A program made the position numbers and the translations under genes. From JAAAOH01 sp041686235 (GTDB taxonomy: Bacteria > Spirochaetota > Spirochaetia > DSM-27196 > PWMO01), in NCBI GenBank assembly GCA_041686235.1, contig JAWLED010000070.1:1-14941 (forward strand): DNA of 14,941 nt. Reading direction: 5' to 3'. Below are positions 14,015 through 14,941 of this stretch, one piece after another; position 1 is the stretch's first letter; each line of letters opens with the position of its first letter. Below the pieces are notes generated by a model. It ran no database searches, had not been told where the DNA came from, and saw nothing but the letters and a program-made list of their open reading frames with translations.

Positions 14015-14034
14015 TCGATCCTGTTGCACCCTAT

Positions 14035-14050
14035 TCGAAGAACCCTTCGA
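14035..14050 (+). terminator. Weak hairpin after metZ
   Basis: TCGAAG-AACC-CTTCGA, a 6-bp stem with a 4-nt loop, begins 20 nt after the metZ stop. No T-run follows, so a terminator role is only tentative. Confidence 0.25.
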
Positions 14051-14067
14051 GGCGTCTGTGGCCATTG

Positions 14068-14114
14068 GAACCCGCCGGCGGGGAGAAAAGCCATTGACGG
14101 GCCTCGGCGGGTTC
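14068..14114. promoter_or_regulatory. Inverted repeat overlapping the zupT promoter
   Basis: GAACCCGCCG (14068-14077) and CGGCGGGTTC (14105-14114) are exact reverse complements across a 27-nt spacer. The right arm lies between the putative -35 and -10 of the ZIP gene. It could be a binding site for a metal-responsive repressor or an RNA stem of the metZ transcript end. GCCATTG also recurs directly at 14061 and 14090. Confidence 0.4.
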
Positions 14115-14122
14115 GCTAATCT
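14094..14122 (+). promoter_or_regulatory. Predicted promoter of the ZIP transporter gene
   Basis: TTGACG (14094-14099, five of six) and TAATCT (14117-14122, three of six) are spaced by 17 nt. The -10 ends 9 nt before the ATG at 14132, and no Shine-Dalgarno lies between. Confidence 0.4.
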
Positions 14123-14131
14123 TGCCCGATT

Positions 14132-14941
14132 ATGCAAGAGATCGGCGTTGACACCTCCACGCTCCTGCTCGCCTTCGGTCTTACCCTTTTCGCCGGGCTT
14201 TCCACCGGCGTGGGGAGCATCGTTGCCTTCTTCTCCTCCGACCAAAATCACCGCTTCCTTTCCGGAGCGCTCGGCTTCTCGGCGGGGGTTATGCTCTACG
14301 TGTCCATGGTGGAGATCTTCGGCAAAGCGCAGGACTCTCTCGCGGTATCGGTAGGCGAACCGAGGGCGCTCCACCTGGCAACGCTCGCGTTCTTTGTGGG
14401 AATCGCACTGATCGCGATCATCGACCGCTTCATTCCGACCATGCAAAATCCCCACGAGGTACGAGGGATCGATGAGATCGCCGACGAGACGGAAGCTGAG
14501 CTCAAAAAACGCCGAAATCTTTTGCGAATGGGGCTGTTCTCCGCTCTGGCGATCGCGCTACACAACTTTCCCGAGGGGCTGGCCACCTTCATTGCCACCC
14601 TCGAAGATCCTGCCCTCGGCGTAAGCATCGCAATTGCCATCGCTATCCACAATGTGCCCGAAGGAATCGCCGTATCTGTTCCGATCTACCACGCCACCGG
14701 AAGTCGCAGGAAAGCGCTTCGCCTTTCCTTTTTGTCCGGACTGGCGGAACCGGTGGGGGCGGTTATCGGGTATCTACTACTGAGTCCGTTCATGAACGAT
14801 ATGGTCTTCGGGCTTCTCTTTGCGGGGGTAGCGGGGATCATGGTGTTCATCTCGTTGGATGAGCTTTTGCCCACCGCGGAACACTACGGTGAGCACCACA
14901 TCACGATCTATGGATTGATCGCCGGGATGGTGGTCATGGCG
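14132..14941 (+). CDS. zupT: ZIP family divalent metal transporter, ZupT type, C-terminus cut by the window
   Basis: 270 codons are open to the last base without a stop. E. coli ZupT is 257 residues, so with its longer N-terminus and central linker only a short end is probably missing. The protein sits in the inner membrane and would import zinc and other divalent metals. The metal-site helices are intact: HNFPEG (144-149) in helix 4 and HNVPEG (173-178) in helix 5, with SGLAEPVGA (202-210) and SLDELLP (241-247) also as in ZupT. Hydrophobic segments are near 10-33, 43-63, 81-100, 134-155, 162-185, 200-218 and 226-243. A charged cytoplasmic linker (104-128) is rich in Glu and Asp. The start at 14132 has no Shine-Dalgarno but follows a promoter-like element closely. 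Confidence 0.9.
   Translation, partial: MQEIGVDTSTLLLAFGLTLFAGLSTGVGSIVAFFSSDQNHRFLSGALGFSAGVMLYVSMVEIFGKAQDSLAVSVGEPRALHLATLAFFVGIALIAIIDRFIPTMQNPHEVRGIDEIADETEAELKKRRNLLRMGLFSALAIALHNFPEGLATFIATLEDPALGVSIAIAIAIHNVPEGIAVSVPIYHATGSRRKALRLSFLSGLAEPVGAVIGYLLLSPFMNDMVFGLLFAGVAGIMVFISLDELLPTAEHYGEHHITIYGLIAGMVVMA

Overview
The window comes from a fairly GC-rich bacterial chromosome. It carries a 100-base run of N (1731-1830), so it is a draft scaffold. Ordinary bacterial genes run in both directions, with no plasmid, phage or transposon hallmarks. Many proteins are rich in Asp/Glu, which hints at a halophilic or haloalkaliphilic host. The mix of a CheB-CheR fusion, a Kai pair, a GlsA/GlsB-type acyltransferase pair and a Ser-Gly-Glu-Glu start to the mature TauA-like protein would fit a free-living spirochaete or a similar aquatic bacterium. 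That taxonomic guess is weak.

Layout. (1) 1-1703, minus: N-terminal two thirds of a large CheB-CheR fusion regulator that runs off the left edge. (2) 1731-1830: assembly gap bordered by very GC-rich sequence. (3) 1935-5567, plus: a DUF547 exported protein, then an ABC importer in the order permease, binding protein, ATPase, closely matching the taurine transporter TauABC. (4) 8816 down to 5676, minus, convergent with the importer: a four-gene set of an O-acyltransferase of lyso-aminolipid type, an N-acyltransferase of OlsB/GlsB type, a DMT-family membrane protein and a 79-residue membrane protein. The later genes are tightly coupled, with an 8-nt overlap and then a 1-nt gap. (5) 8969-12788, plus, divergent from the lipid set: kaiC, kaiB and a PAS-PAS-GGDEF-HD-GYP protein, with no kaiA. 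(6) 12839-14014, plus: an O-succinylhomoserine sulfhydrylase (metZ type). (7) 14132 to the right edge: a ZIP metal transporter (zupT type), truncated by the window.

Two systems stand out. The Kai cassette joins a KaiC/KaiB pair to an enzyme that looks able both to make and to break c-di-GMP, suggesting a timer or stress switch feeding into c-di-GMP. The lipid operon looks like a complete acyl-aminolipid (ornithine- or glycine-lipid type) synthesis unit with two membrane proteins attached, which are candidates for moving the lipid.

Two sequence-level patterns cut across the genes. First, several transcription-unit heads have a -10-like hexamer only 6-9 nt before the start codon and no Shine-Dalgarno, suggesting leaderless mRNAs (DUF547, O-acyltransferase, kaiC, zupT). 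Second, GC-rich repeats sit at gene ends: a 27-bp tandem repeat encodes the N-terminus of the permease, and a pair of 30-bp repeats encodes the C-terminus of the N-acyltransferase. Similar GC-rich sequence lies beside the gap and downstream of tauB.
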